From Comamonas fluminis (lineage in GTDB: Bacteria; Pseudomonadota; Gammaproteobacteria; Burkholderiales; Burkholderiaceae_C), in the NCBI RefSeq assembly GCF_019186805.1, contig NZ_CP066783.1, forward strand, positions 735,501 to 799,500: a DNA stretch of 64,000 nt. Direction: 5' to 3'. This document shows positions 56,702 through 64,000 of this stretch, piece after piece (positions within the stretch are counted from its first letter, which is position 1; each line of letters opens with the position of its first letter). The notes below the pieces were generated by a model. The model was not told the DNA's origin. It ran no database searches and was given only the letters and a program-made list of their open reading frames with translations. The translations under genes and the position numbers were made by a program.

Positions 56702-57610
56702 ATGCATCAATCGGTGGCGAGCTGGCGCATGCGCTGGTGGCAGTCAATCTGGGGCGCTTTGCTGGTGGCCGTGCTGGCGGGCTGCAGCACGCAAGCACCC
56801 TCCAGCAAAACAGAGGTCATGAGCGAAGTGGCGCCCGCACCACCTGCGCCCGCGCCAATGGCTTCAGTCACGGCGGATGCCAGGATGGCGGCTCCACGGG
56901 CTGCCAAGGCCGAATCGACACTGGGCACCCAATGGGGCGAGGGGCGCGAGTCCGTCACCAAGGTGGTTCAGGCGTCGCGCCTGACGCCCGATACCCCGCG
57001 TGCCGTGGGGCAGCTGCGTTATTCGGACGAAGAAAGCATTCGCCGTGTGCTGGGCAAGTATGCTGAGCGCCAGCTCAACGTTCTGTTGGCCGATGGCGAT
57101 GTGGAGCTGGCCATTGGCGCGGGGGAGGGCAGTCCTGTTTACCGCGTTTACGCCACACGTGGCGCGAAGGACTATCACGTGGCAGGCCGCAAGGGTGACC
57201 GCTATGAGCTGATTTATATCAACCGCAGCAACCGCTACTACGAAGTGGTGGCGACGGTGGATGGTCTGGATGTGCTCAGTGGCAAGCCCGGAAGCATCGA
57301 GAGCGATGGCTATCTGCTGCGTCCTGGCGAGCGGCTGGTGATTGATGGCTTTCGCAAGAACGACCGTGAAGTGGCGGCTTTTCGCTTCTCTGGCAAAGAC
57401 CGGGCCTATGCCAACAACACACCGGCGGGCGATGCGCGCAATGTGGGGGTGATTGGCACGGCCTTGTTTGAAGTGCGCCTGAACGAGCGCGACCCCGATC
57501 TGCCCCGCCGCCGTGCGCCGGAGGTGGAGCTGCGCGACCCGCGCGCTTTCCCGGCAGATGGTGACAGATACGCACCGCCGCCTGTGCCTTCGCCGCGCTA
57601 CAGCCGCTGA
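56702..57610 (+). CDS. Hypothetical lipoprotein, 302 aa
   Basis: N-terminal signal with lipobox LVAVLAGC (Cys28), then a Pro/Ala linker and a basic mixed region. From about residue 120 a beta-rich domain (YELIYINRSNRYYEVVATVDGLDVLSGK, LLRPGERLVIDGFRKNDREVAAFRFSG) suggests an extracytoplasmic, periplasmic-facing fold with aromatic/polar strands. I do not recognise a named family. AAGGAG lies just before the ATG. It follows the dehydrogenase after a terminator, so probably has its own promoter. Confidence 0.72.
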   Translation: MHQSVASWRMRWWQSIWGALLVAVLAGCSTQAPSSKTEVMSEVAPAPPAPAPMASVTADARMAAPRAAKAESTLGTQWGEGRESVTKVVQASRLTPDTPRAVGQLRYSDEESIRRVLGKYAERQLNVLLADGDVELAIGAGEGSPVYRVYATRGAKDYHVAGRKGDRYELIYINRSNRYYEVVATVDGLDVLSGKPGSIESDGYLLRPGERLVIDGFRKNDREVAAFRFSGKDRAYANNTPAGDARNVGVIGTALFEVRLNERDPDLPRRRAPEVELRDPRAFPADGDRYAPPPVPSPRYSR

Positions 57611-57635
57611 AGGCTATCCACAAAGCAGTGAATGC

Positions 57636-57660
57636 AGGCCCGGTTTATCCGGGCCTTTTT
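57636..57660. terminator. Terminator between the lipoprotein and DUF2917 genes
   Basis: AGGCCCGG (57636-57643), loop TTTAT and CCGGGCCT (57649-57656) followed by T. The two genes are convergent here, so it may serve both. Confidence 0.9.
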
Positions 57661-57989
57661 CATGCACGCCGCAGGGCGGCTGGCGCCACGAAGGTTGGGG
57701 TGAGCTTCGTGGTCGAAATATCTGCCCAGCGCAGCTGTGCTGTTTGGGTATCTGCAGCGCCCACATGCAGTCTTGCAGGCCCGCAGAACTGCATGCGCTG
57801 TGAGGGCTGCAGAATGATGTCGTCCGGCAGGCCTTCCTGGGTCAGCCAGACGCGGCCGGTTTGCACGGCCAGCTCCAGTGTCTGGCCCTTGCGAAGATTC
57901 AGGGTGTGTATGGCTGCACCGGGTTGCAGTGCCAGCCTTTGCCAGCGGGTCTGGGGTGAGGGTGGGGGAGTGGTCTGCAGTGATTTCAT
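57660..57989 (-). CDS. DUF2917 family protein, 109 aa
   Basis: A small protein opening MKSLQTTPPPSPQTRWQRLALQPG with the DUF2917 core LRKGQTLELAVQTGRVWLTQEGLPDDIILQPSQRMQF. The family is a beta-rich cupin-like domain of unknown function. Start ATG 57989. It is divergent from a MocR-type regulator, a common pairing in betaproteobacteria from memory, and so may be its target. Confidence 0.82.
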   Translation of the reverse strand: MKSLQTTPPPSPQTRWQRLALQPGAAIHTLNLRKGQTLELAVQTGRVWLTQEGLPDDIILQPSQRMQFCGPARLHVGAADTQTAQLRWADISTTKLTPTFVAPAALRRA

Positions 57990-58080
57990 GACCCTTACTG
58001 TGCGCAAGCGCGAGTCATCCGGCCAGCTACAGAGGAAGGCCATCTGAAGCAGCACAGAGCGGGCGGGCAGTCTGTCTGTG

Positions 58081-58134
58081 CTGTACGGGTTGGGCGCAAT
58101 CTGTACTGATGCTTTTGATGGCATGCAGTACAGA
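58081..58134. promoter_or_regulatory. Three CTGTAC half-sites between DUF2917 and MocR genes
   Basis: CTGTAC at 58081-58086 and 58101-58106 are direct repeats spaced 20 bp (two helical turns). TCTGTACTG (58100-58108) also has an exact inverted partner CAGTACAGA (58126-58134). MocR regulators typically use direct repeats plus an inverted site, so this is the likely operator of the divergent promoter. Confidence 0.5.
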
Positions 58135-58142
58135 ATGGCGGG

Positions 58143-59576
58143 ATGGAATTTGCTGAATCGACCCCGCTGTATCTGCAGATTGCTGGGCAAATGAGCCTGG
58201 CAATACGGCAGGGAACGCTGGCACGCGGGGAAAAATTGCCGTCGGTGCGCGAAACCGCTCGTCAGTACGGCGTAGCCCAGACCACGGTGGTGCAGGCCTA
58301 TCACTGGCTGGAGGATGCCCGGCTGATTACTGCCAGGCCGCGCTCGGGCTTTTATGTCGCCAGCCGACTGGTAGAGCTGCCCGAGCCGCAGATCTCCCGG
58401 CCCATGAAGCGCCCCCGTGCGGTGTCGCTGGACTGGCTGGGCCAGCGTGTCATGGGGCGAAAGCAGATGGAGGGCATGGTTTCCTTCAGCAGCGGAACGC
58501 CGGGGCTGGATTTGCTCAATGCAGATCGTGTTCGCCGTGCGGTTGCGCGCTCTGTACAGCAGCACCGGCAACTGCTGTGCACCTATCCCGGCTCAGACGG
58601 TCATGAAGATGCGCGCAAAGCGCTGGCTCGCTATGCCGTGGGGCTGGGCTGCAGTCTGGACCCGGAGCGCATCATCATCACCGGCGGCTGTATGGATAGC
58701 GTGGCCCTGTGCCTGCGCACCGTGACCCTGCCCGGAGATGTGGTGGCGCTGGAGTCCCCCACGCATTTTTCATTTCTGGAGGTCCTGCAGGCGCTGCAGC
58801 TGCGTGCGCTGGAAATTCCCACGCACCCGCGCCATGGCCTGTCTCTGGATGCCCTGCAGCTGGCGCTGAACACCCAGCCTATCAAGGCCTTGTTGCTGGT
58901 GCCCACGCTCAGCAACCCGCTGGGCTGCTGCATGCCCCAGACCGAACGCAAGCGCCTGGTGCAGATGGCGCAGCAGCACAACCTGCCGGTGATTGAAGAC
59001 GCGATCTATGCCGATCTGGCAGAGGGCGATGCCATGCGCCGCACGCTCAAGTCCTATGACAGCTCTGGCCAGGTGATGCTTTGCCATTCATTTTCCAAAA
59101 CGCTGGCGCCGGGGCTGCGCCTGGGCTGGCTGGAGGCCGGGCGCTGGACGGATGCGCTGCGGCAGATCAAGGAGATGCAGGCCGGTGGCCAGTCTGCCGT
59201 GCTGGAACTGGCGCTGGCCGACCTGATCACGCAGGCGGGGCATGCCGCTGCCATGCGCCAGTTGAGGGCGGGTATTGCGGTGCGGGTAGAGCAGGCGCGG
59301 CAGGTCATCGCCCGGTCTTTTCCGCAGGGCACGCGTGTCAGCGATCCGCCGGGCGGCCTGCTGCTGTGGCTGGAACTGCCAGCCAGACTTGATGCCATGG
59401 CCTTGCATGAGGCCTGCCTGCAGGAGCAGATATTGATAGCGCCTGGCACCGTGTTTGCCACGGCTGGACGCTTTCGGCATGGGGTGCGCATCGGTCTGGG
59501 TGGTGACTGGACGCAGGCGCACTGGCATGCTTTGCAGCGGGTGGGCGAGATGGCCTGCCAGATGCTTTCCTCGTGA
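58143..59576 (+). CDS. MocR-type regulator: GntR helix-turn-helix fused to PLP aminotransferase domain
   Basis: A 477-aa chimera: GntR winged helix at about 1-75 (LYLQIAGQMSLAIRQGTLARGEKLPSVRETARQYGVAQTTVVQAYHWLEDARLITARPRSGFYV), then a fold-type I aminotransferase domain with the PLP Lys in HSFSKTLAPGLRLGWL. Effector and targets are unknown. The divergent DUF2917 gene and its CTGTAC sites suggest local control. The PIN toxin-antitoxin operon begins 50 bases downstream. Confidence 0.88.
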   Translation: MEFAESTPLYLQIAGQMSLAIRQGTLARGEKLPSVRETARQYGVAQTTVVQAYHWLEDARLITARPRSGFYVASRLVELPEPQISRPMKRPRAVSLDWLGQRVMGRKQMEGMVSFSSGTPGLDLLNADRVRRAVARSVQQHRQLLCTYPGSDGHEDARKALARYAVGLGCSLDPERIIITGGCMDSVALCLRTVTLPGDVVALESPTHFSFLEVLQALQLRALEIPTHPRHGLSLDALQLALNTQPIKALLLVPTLSNPLGCCMPQTERKRLVQMAQQHNLPVIEDAIYADLAEGDAMRRTLKSYDSSGQVMLCHSFSKTLAPGLRLGWLEAGRWTDALRQIKEMQAGGQSAVLELALADLITQAGHAAAMRQLRAGIAVRVEQARQVIARSFPQGTRVSDPPGGLLLWLELPARLDAMALHEACLQEQILIAPGTVFATAGRFRHGVRIGLGGDWTQAHWHALQRVGEMACQMLSS

Positions 59577-59585
59577 GAGTTAGGC

Positions 59586-59621
59586 ACACGAATTTCGTGT
59601 GACACTAATTTCGTGTACTAT
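59586..59621 (+). promoter_or_regulatory. Tandem operators and promoter of the toxin-antitoxin pair
   Basis: Two 15-bp palindromes, ACACGAATTTCGTGT (59586-59600, perfect) and ACACTAATTTCGTGT (59602-59616, one mismatch), sit end to end at a 16-bp pitch. A TACTAT -10-like hexamer (59616-59621) overlaps the second. This is the expected layout for autorepression by an RHH antitoxin. Confidence 0.65.
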
Positions 59622-59628
59622 GCGAAGC

Positions 59629-59904
59629 ATGAAGAACGTCACCATCACCGTGGAAGACAGCGTGCTTGAATGGGCACGCGTGGAAGCCGCCCGTCGCGGT
59701 ACCAGTGTTTCGCGCATGCTGGGTGACTTCATGGCGGAAATGCAGCGCCGCGAAGACTCGTACGAGCGCGCCTATCTGGCCTGGCGCACCGATGAGCGCA
59801 GCTGGCAGGGCAGTGCCGCAGAAAATTCAAAAACCATAGCGCGCAGCGCAAACCCCAGGCGCGCTGGGCTGCCAAAAGACTCCAAGACAGGAGCCGCAGC
59901 ATGA
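59629..59904 (+). CDS. Ribbon-helix-helix antitoxin
   Basis: A 91-aa protein starting MKNVTITVEDSVLEWARVEAARRGTSVSRMLGDFMAEMQ: beta strand followed by two helices, the RHH fold used by type II antitoxins to dimerise on DNA. The C-terminal half is polar and would wrap the toxin. ATG 59629 lies directly after the two palindromes. It overlaps the toxin gene by four bases (ATGA). Confidence 0.82.
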   Translation: MKNVTITVEDSVLEWARVEAARRGTSVSRMLGDFMAEMQRREDSYERAYLAWRTDERSWQGSAAENSKTIARSANPRRAGLPKDSKTGAAA

Positions 59905-60350
59905 GCGTGATGACAACCGTGTTTGTCGATACCTCGGTGCTGATCGCCGCAGAAGACGTGGCAAGCCGCGAGCTCTACGCTGCCACCCTGGCCTGGCTGG
60001 ATGTGCTGTGGCGCGACCGCACGGGCCGCACCGGTAATCAGGCCCTGGTCGAGTTTTATGACCAGGTGACCACCGCCGCCACGCCCATGCCGCAAGGCGA
60101 TGCGCGTGCCGCCATCCGCCGCTACCAGACCTGGACGCCGTGGAAGACGGACGCTGCCACGCTGGAAACCGCCTGGGCCGTGCAAGCCCGCCACGCGCTG
60201 GATTTTGGCGACTGCTTGGCCGTGGCCTGCGCCCAGCACAGCGGCTGCAGCCATATGCTGAGCCTGCATCTGCCCCACGGGGCCGAGTTTGGCGGCGTGA
60301 CGGTGCTGCACCCCTTGCAAGAGGCGGCGCCCCAAGATCAAACGCTGTGA
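59901..60350 (+). CDS. PIN-domain toxin (VapC-type endoribonuclease)
   Basis: A 149-aa PIN domain: first acidic Asp in VFVDTSVLIAAED, the middle Glu in GNQALVEFYDQV, and Asp in HALDFGDCLAVACAQHSGCSHM. VapC toxins cleave specific RNAs when not held by antitoxin. It is translationally coupled to the antitoxin. It ends 63 bases before hisC, so the pair interrupts the his genes. Confidence 0.85.
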   Translation: MSVMTTVFVDTSVLIAAEDVASRELYAATLAWLDVLWRDRTGRTGNQALVEFYDQVTTAATPMPQGDARAAIRRYQTWTPWKTDAATLETAWAVQARHALDFGDCLAVACAQHSGCSHMLSLHLPHGAEFGGVTVLHPLQEAAPQDQTL

Positions 60351-60413
60351 GTGCCCGAGGTAAATACACCATCAAAGGCCAACTCCAGCGCGGTGAGTGA
60401 AAGAGTGAAACCC

Positions 60414-61532
60414 ATGACTGTTCAAGACATCCAGACCCAAGCCCTGCAACGCATTCGCGCCGATGTGCGCGCCATGCAGGGCTACCACGTGCAGGCCTCG
60501 CAAGGCCTGCTCAAGATGGACACGATGGAGAACCCGTACCGCCTGAGCGCCGATCTGCAAAAGCAACTGGGCGAGCGACTGGGCGCACTCGAAATCAACC
60601 GCTACCCCGGCGAGCGCCTGGAAGTGCTGAAAAAAATGCTGGCCGACTACGCTGGCGCCCCCGCAGGCAGCGCCGTGCTGCTGGGCAATGGCTCGGACGA
60701 AATCATCACCTTGCTGGCGCTGGCCACCGCGCAGCCGACCGAAGGCGCACGCGCCAAGATGCTGGCGCCCATGCCCGGCTTTGTGATGTACCCGCTGAGC
60801 GCCAAGCTGCAGGGGCTGGATTTTGTGGGTGTCAACCTGACCGCCGACTTTGACCTGGACGTGCCCGCCATGCAGGCCGCGATAGCGGAGCACAAGCCCG
60901 CCATCACCTACATTGCCTACCCCAACAACCCCACGGCCACGCTGTGGGCTGAAGACAAGGTGCAAGCCGTCATCGACGCCGTCGCGCACATTGGCGGCCT
61001 GGTGGTGATGGATGAGGCCTACCAGCCCTTCGCCAGCCGCAGCTGGGTCACCCGCATGAAGGCCGAGCCAGCGCGCAATGCCCATGTGCTGCTGATGCGC
61101 ACGCTGAGCAAATTTGGCCTCGCCGGTGCGCGTCTGGGCTATCTGATTGGCCCCGGTTCAATAGTCAACGAGCTGGACAAGGTGCGCCCGCCCTACAACA
61201 TCAGCGTGCTGAACTGCGAAACCGCCATTTTTGCGCTGGAGCACGAATCGCTCTACGCCGAGCAGGCCGCCGCCATCCGCGCCGAACGCCAGCCGCTGAT
61301 GGATGCGCTGGCTGCCATTAACGGCGTGGAAAAAATCTGGCCCTCCGAAGCCAATATGGTGCTGCTGCGCGTGGCAGACGCGGGCAAAGCCCAAGCCGAG
61401 ATGAAAGCGCGCGGCGTGCTGGTCAAAAACGTATCGGCCATGCACCCGCTGCTCAATAACTGCCTGCGCCTGACCGTAGGTACCCGCGAAGAAAACGCCC
61501 AGATGCTGGCGGCCCTCAAGGAGTCTTTATGA
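60414..61532 (+). CDS. hisC: Histidinol-phosphate aminotransferase
   Basis: PLP enzyme of the histidine pathway. The 372-aa protein shows [13 protein letters not shown] at the start, [38 protein letters not shown], and the PLP Lys in [16 protein letters not shown]. Start ATG 60414; an earlier GTG (60351) would add 21 unusual residues. It overlaps hisB (ATGA). Confidence 0.95.
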   Translation: MTVQDIQTQALQRIRADVRAMQGYHVQASQGLLKMDTMENPYRLSADLQKQLGERLGALEINRYPGERLEVLKKMLADYAGAPAGSAVLLGNGSDEIITLLALATAQPTEGARAKMLAPMPGFVMYPLSAKLQGLDFVGVNLTADFDLDVPAMQAAIAEHKPAITYIAYPNNPTATLWAEDKVQAVIDAVAHIGGLVVMDEAYQPFASRSWVTRMKAEPARNAHVLLMRTLSKFGLAGARLGYLIGPGSIVNELDKVRPPYNISVLNCETAIFALEHESLYAEQAAAIRAERQPLMDALAAINGVEKIWPSEANMVLLRVADAGKAQAEMKARGVLVKNVSAMHPLLNNCLRLTVGTREENAQMLAALKESL

Positions 61533-62152
61533 ACAATTTGGTGACCACGGCGGCTGCGCCTCTGGCTCGTACTGCAGAAGTAACCCGCAACACGGCGGAA
61601 ACCCGCGTGGCCGTGCGCATCAACCTTGATGGCACGGGCAAAGCCAGCCTCAATTCCGGCATCGGTTTTCTGGACCACATGCTGGACCAGATCGCCCGTC
61701 ACGGCCTGATCGACATGGACATCGAATGCGCAGGCGACCTGCACATCGACGGCCACCACACGGTGGAAGACATTGGCATCACCCTGGGCCAGGCCTTTGC
61801 CAAGGCCATTGGCGACAAAAAAGGCATCCGCCGGTACGGCCACGCCTATGTGCCGCTGGACGAGGCGCTCTCCCGCGTGGTCATCGACTTCTCGGGCCGC
61901 CCCAGCCTGCACATGGACGTGAAGTTCACCGCTGGCAGCATTGGCCAGCTGGATACGCAACTGGTGTACGAGTTCTTCCAGGGCTTTGTGAACCACGCGG
62001 GCGTGACCTTGCACATCGACAACCTCAAAGGCTTCAACGCCCACCACCAGTGCGAAACCATCTTCAAGGCCTTCGCCCGTGCTGTGCGTTTTGCGCTGGA
62101 GCATGATGAGCGCATGGCGGGCGTCATCCCTTCGACCAAGGGTGCGCTTTAA
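61529..62152 (+). CDS. hisB: Imidazoleglycerol-phosphate dehydratase
   Basis: A 207-aa stand-alone HisB dehydratase. Mn-binding histidine clusters are seen as [31 protein letters not shown], and [30 protein letters not shown]. Fully typical. It overlaps hisC and precedes hisH by 57 bases. Confidence 0.96.
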   Translation: MNNLVTTAAAPLARTAEVTRNTAETRVAVRINLDGTGKASLNSGIGFLDHMLDQIARHGLIDMDIECAGDLHIDGHHTVEDIGITLGQAFAKAIGDKKGIRRYGHAYVPLDEALSRVVIDFSGRPSLHMDVKFTAGSIGQLDTQLVYEFFQGFVNHAGVTLHIDNLKGFNAHHQCETIFKAFARAVRFALEHDERMAGVIPSTKGAL

Positions 62153-62209
62153 GCTCCCCACTTCTGGTCTTTTATGCCTCTAACCCAACTTCGATAAGCG
62201 GTAGCTGCT

Positions 62210-62878
62210 ATGAGTTTGAAGAACAACACCGTGGCCGTGGTCGATTACGGCATGGGCAATTTGCGCTCGGTCTCGCAGGCCGTGCGCACGGCCGCTGCGG
62301 ATACGGGCTGGGATGTGATCGTCACGGCAGACCCTGAGGTGGTGCTTGCCGCCAACCGCGTGGTTTTGCCCGGCCAGGGCGCCATGCCCGACTGCATGCG
62401 CGAGCTGCGCGAATCCGGCCTGCAAGAGGCGGTGCTGCATGCTGCTGCCAACAAGCCGCTGTTTGGCGTGTGCGTGGGCATGCAGATGTTGCTGGACCAC
62501 AGCGACGAAGGCGATGTGCCGGGCCTGGGCCTGATTCCCGGCGATGTGCGCAAGTTCGATCTGGCAGGCAAGACGCAGGCGGATGGCAGCCGCTTCAAAG
62601 TGCCGCAGATGGGCTGGAACCGTGTGCACCAGACACAGCATGGCGGCAAGCCCCATGCGCTGTGGGCGGGCATTCCCGACGGCAGCTTCTACTACTTTGT
62701 GCACAGCTTTTATGCGCTGGTGCAACAAAGCGCGCATTGCGCCGCCGAGACGGATTACGGCGGCCGCTTTGCATGTGCGGTTGCACGCGATAATATTTTT
62801 GCCACCCAGTTCCACCCCGAGAAAAGCTCGGACCAGGGGCTGGCGCTGTTCCGTAACTTCCTCGGCTGGAAGCCCTGA
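62210..62878 (+). CDS. hisH: Imidazole glycerol phosphate synthase, glutaminase subunit
   Basis: A 222-aa class I glutamine amidotransferase. The nucleophile Cys is in [13 protein letters not shown], and the His/Glu of the triad in [14 protein letters not shown]. It supplies ammonia to HisF. Start ATG 62210 ([17 protein letters not shown]). Confidence 0.95.
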   Translation: MSLKNNTVAVVDYGMGNLRSVSQAVRTAAADTGWDVIVTADPEVVLAANRVVLPGQGAMPDCMRELRESGLQEAVLHAAANKPLFGVCVGMQMLLDHSDEGDVPGLGLIPGDVRKFDLAGKTQADGSRFKVPQMGWNRVHQTQHGGKPHALWAGIPDGSFYYFVHSFYALVQQSAHCAAETDYGGRFACAVARDNIFATQFHPEKSSDQGLALFRNFLGWKP

Positions 62879-62935
62879 AGTTCCTTTTGTGTAATGGCCA
62901 TTTCTGACGGCCACTTTTGCTAGCAGATCACCATC

Positions 62936-63679
62936 ATGTTGCTCATCCCCGCTATCGACCTCAAGGACGGCCACTGCGTACGCCTCATTCAGGGTGATAT
63001 GGACCAGTCCACGACTTTCGGTGAAGACCCCGCGGCCATGGCCGCCAAGTGGCTGGACGCCGGTGCGCGCCGCCTGCACCTGGTGGACTTGAACGGCGCG
63101 TTCGCGGGCCAGCCCAAGAACCTGGGCGCCATCAAAAGCATCCTCAAGGAAGTCGATGGCGAGATCCCCGTGCAGCTGGGCGGCGGCATCCGTGATCTGG
63201 ACACCATCGAGCGCTATATCGATCTGGGCATCGAATACCTGATCATCGGCACCGCTGCCGTGAAGAACCCCGGCTTTCTGCAAGACGCCTGCAGCGCCTT
63301 CCCCGGCCACATCATCGTGGGCCTGGACGCCAAGGACGGCAAGGTTGCCATCGACGGCTGGAGCAAGCTGACCGGCCAGGACGTGATCGAAACCGCCAAG
63401 CGCTTTGAAGACTGGGGCGTGGAATCCATCATCTACACCGACATTGGCCGCGACGGCATGCTGACTGGCATCAATGTGGATGCCACCGTCAAGCTGGCCC
63501 AGTCGCTGAAGATTCCTGTCATCGCATCGGGCGGTCTGGCTGGCATGGCCGACATCGAAGCCCTGTGCAAGGTGCAGGACGAAGGCGTGCAAGGTGTGAT
63601 CTGCGGTCGCGCCATCTATACCGGCGATCTGGACTTCGCTGCGGGCCAGGAACGTGCGGACGAACTGACCGGTGAATGA
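62936..63679 (+). CDS. hisA: Phosphoribosylformimino-AICAR ribotide isomerase
   Basis: A 247-aa TIM-barrel enzyme: [28 protein letters not shown] at the start (catalytic Asp in AIDLKDG), [32 protein letters not shown], and the opposing Asp in [16 protein letters not shown]. Standard HisA. A mutarotase gene starts inside its last codons. hisF is expected further on, beyond the window. Confidence 0.96.
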   Translation: MLLIPAIDLKDGHCVRLIQGDMDQSTTFGEDPAAMAAKWLDAGARRLHLVDLNGAFAGQPKNLGAIKSILKEVDGEIPVQLGGGIRDLDTIERYIDLGIEYLIIGTAAVKNPGFLQDACSAFPGHIIVGLDAKDGKVAIDGWSKLTGQDVIETAKRFEDWGVESIIYTDIGRDGMLTGINVDATVKLAQSLKIPVIASGGLAGMADIEALCKVQDEGVQGVICGRAIYTGDLDFAAGQERADELTGE

Positions 63680-64000
63680 TTCGACATTTCAAGCCCAAGC
63701 CATTGACTGGCAAGGGCTGCCTGCTATCGCTTTAAAGCTGAAGCAAGGTGATGGTCAGGGCGACTCAGCCCTGATCTGCCTGCAAGGCGCGCAGGTGCTG
63801 TCCTGGGTCAGCCAGGGGCAGGAGCGATTGTTCCTCAGCCCGCTGGCTGCGCATGATGGCAAGACCGCCATTCGCGGCGGCATTCCGGTCTGCTTTCCCC
63901 AGTTCAACCAACGCGGCCCGCTGGTCAAGCACGGCTTTGCGCGTGTCATGCCCTGGGTGGCTGATGCGCCCCAGGCGCTGGGCAGCGACGGCGTGCAACT
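63672..64000 (+). CDS. D-hexose-6-phosphate mutarotase (YeaD-like), 3' end cut by window edge
   Basis: From GTG at 63672 the frame reads [20 protein letters not shown], then [24 protein letters not shown], and [27 protein letters not shown], which is the YeaD-type aldose-1-epimerase/hexose-6-P mutarotase signature. The ATG at 63676 is in another frame and stops after 20 codons, so GTG is the start, overlapping hisA by eight bases. 109 codons are inside the window. These enzymes interconvert alpha and beta anomers of glucose-6-P. Confidence 0.82.
   Translation, partial: MNDSTFQAQAIDWQGLPAIALKLKQGDGQGDSALICLQGAQVLSWVSQGQERLFLSPLAAHDGKTAIRGGIPVCFPQFNQRGPLVKHGFARVMPWVADAPQALGSDGVQ

Overview
The window is about 64 kb of GC-rich chromosome with tightly packed genes. 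It most resembles a betaproteobacterium of the family Comamonadaceae. Genus Comamonas is my best guess, from gene content and protein flavour only. The support is: System II cytochrome c biogenesis (ResB/CcsB), the order mlaFED-mlaA-mlaC-mlaB-ABC-bolA-murA-hisG-hisD, short-form HisG, DUF1415, DUF2917 and DUF3293 proteins, and dispersed intergenic palindromes built on TAGCT/GCGCTT. I see no rRNA, tRNA, CRISPR array, prophage or complete insertion sequence.

Layout. 1-1.1 kb: a nicotinamidase-like hydrolase fragment divergent from an NrtR-type Nudix regulator, with a perfect inverted repeat between them. 1.1-2.9 kb: a small DUF1328 membrane protein (too short for most ORF callers) and metK, whose 3' end is duplicated around a short insert and whose 5' leader looks structured. 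2.9-4.7 kb: two overlapping LpxL/HtrB-type acyltransferases. 4.7-12.6 kb: an alpha/beta hydrolase, engB, cytochrome c4, resB-ccsB, and msrP-msrQ. 12.6-16.6 kb: an MBL-fold protein, lptM, cyaY and the PBP1A gene. 16.9-23.6 kb: pilMNOPQ followed by an AT-richer gene for an Ig-like lipoprotein. 23.7-28.4 kb: aroK, aroB, a dGTPase, DUF1415 and a methyltransferase. 28.4-33.3 kb: tal-pgi divergent from a HexR/RpiR regulator, and a pcaF-type thiolase. 33.4-34.3 kb: a RAYT-type Y1 transposase gene. 34.3-40.7 kb: gltB-gltD. 40.8-43.9 kb: a DUF3293 gene and a polar amino acid ABC transporter. 44.1-50.2 kb: the mla phospholipid transport operon, an ABC-2 exporter and bolA. 50.3-53.6 kb: murA, hisG, hisD. 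53.7-60.4 kb: a segment that splits the histidine genes (PQQ dehydrogenase, lipoprotein, DUF2917, MocR-type regulator, RHH/PIN toxin-antitoxin pair). 60.4-64 kb: hisC, hisB, hisH, hisA and the start of a hexose-6-phosphate mutarotase gene.

How the genes fit together. Most of the window is core metabolism and envelope biology: LPS acylation, LptM for the LPS translocon, PBP1A and MurA for peptidoglycan, Mla for outer-membrane lipid asymmetry, and the type IV pilus alignment complex and secretin. Cytochrome c4 is a plausible client of the adjacent ResB/CcsB haem ligation machinery. The his pathway is present as hisG, hisD, hisC, hisB, hisH and hisA. hisF, hisI/E and the HisZ partner required by short HisG are not in the window.

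I did not find a clearly new multi-gene system. The most useful oddities are regulatory or structural: the metK tail duplication and its candidate leader, the AcrR-like palindrome before mla, the PIN toxin-antitoxin operator pair, the MocR half-sites, the AT-rich pilQ 3' segment with its Ig lipoprotein, and the accessory block inside the his genes.
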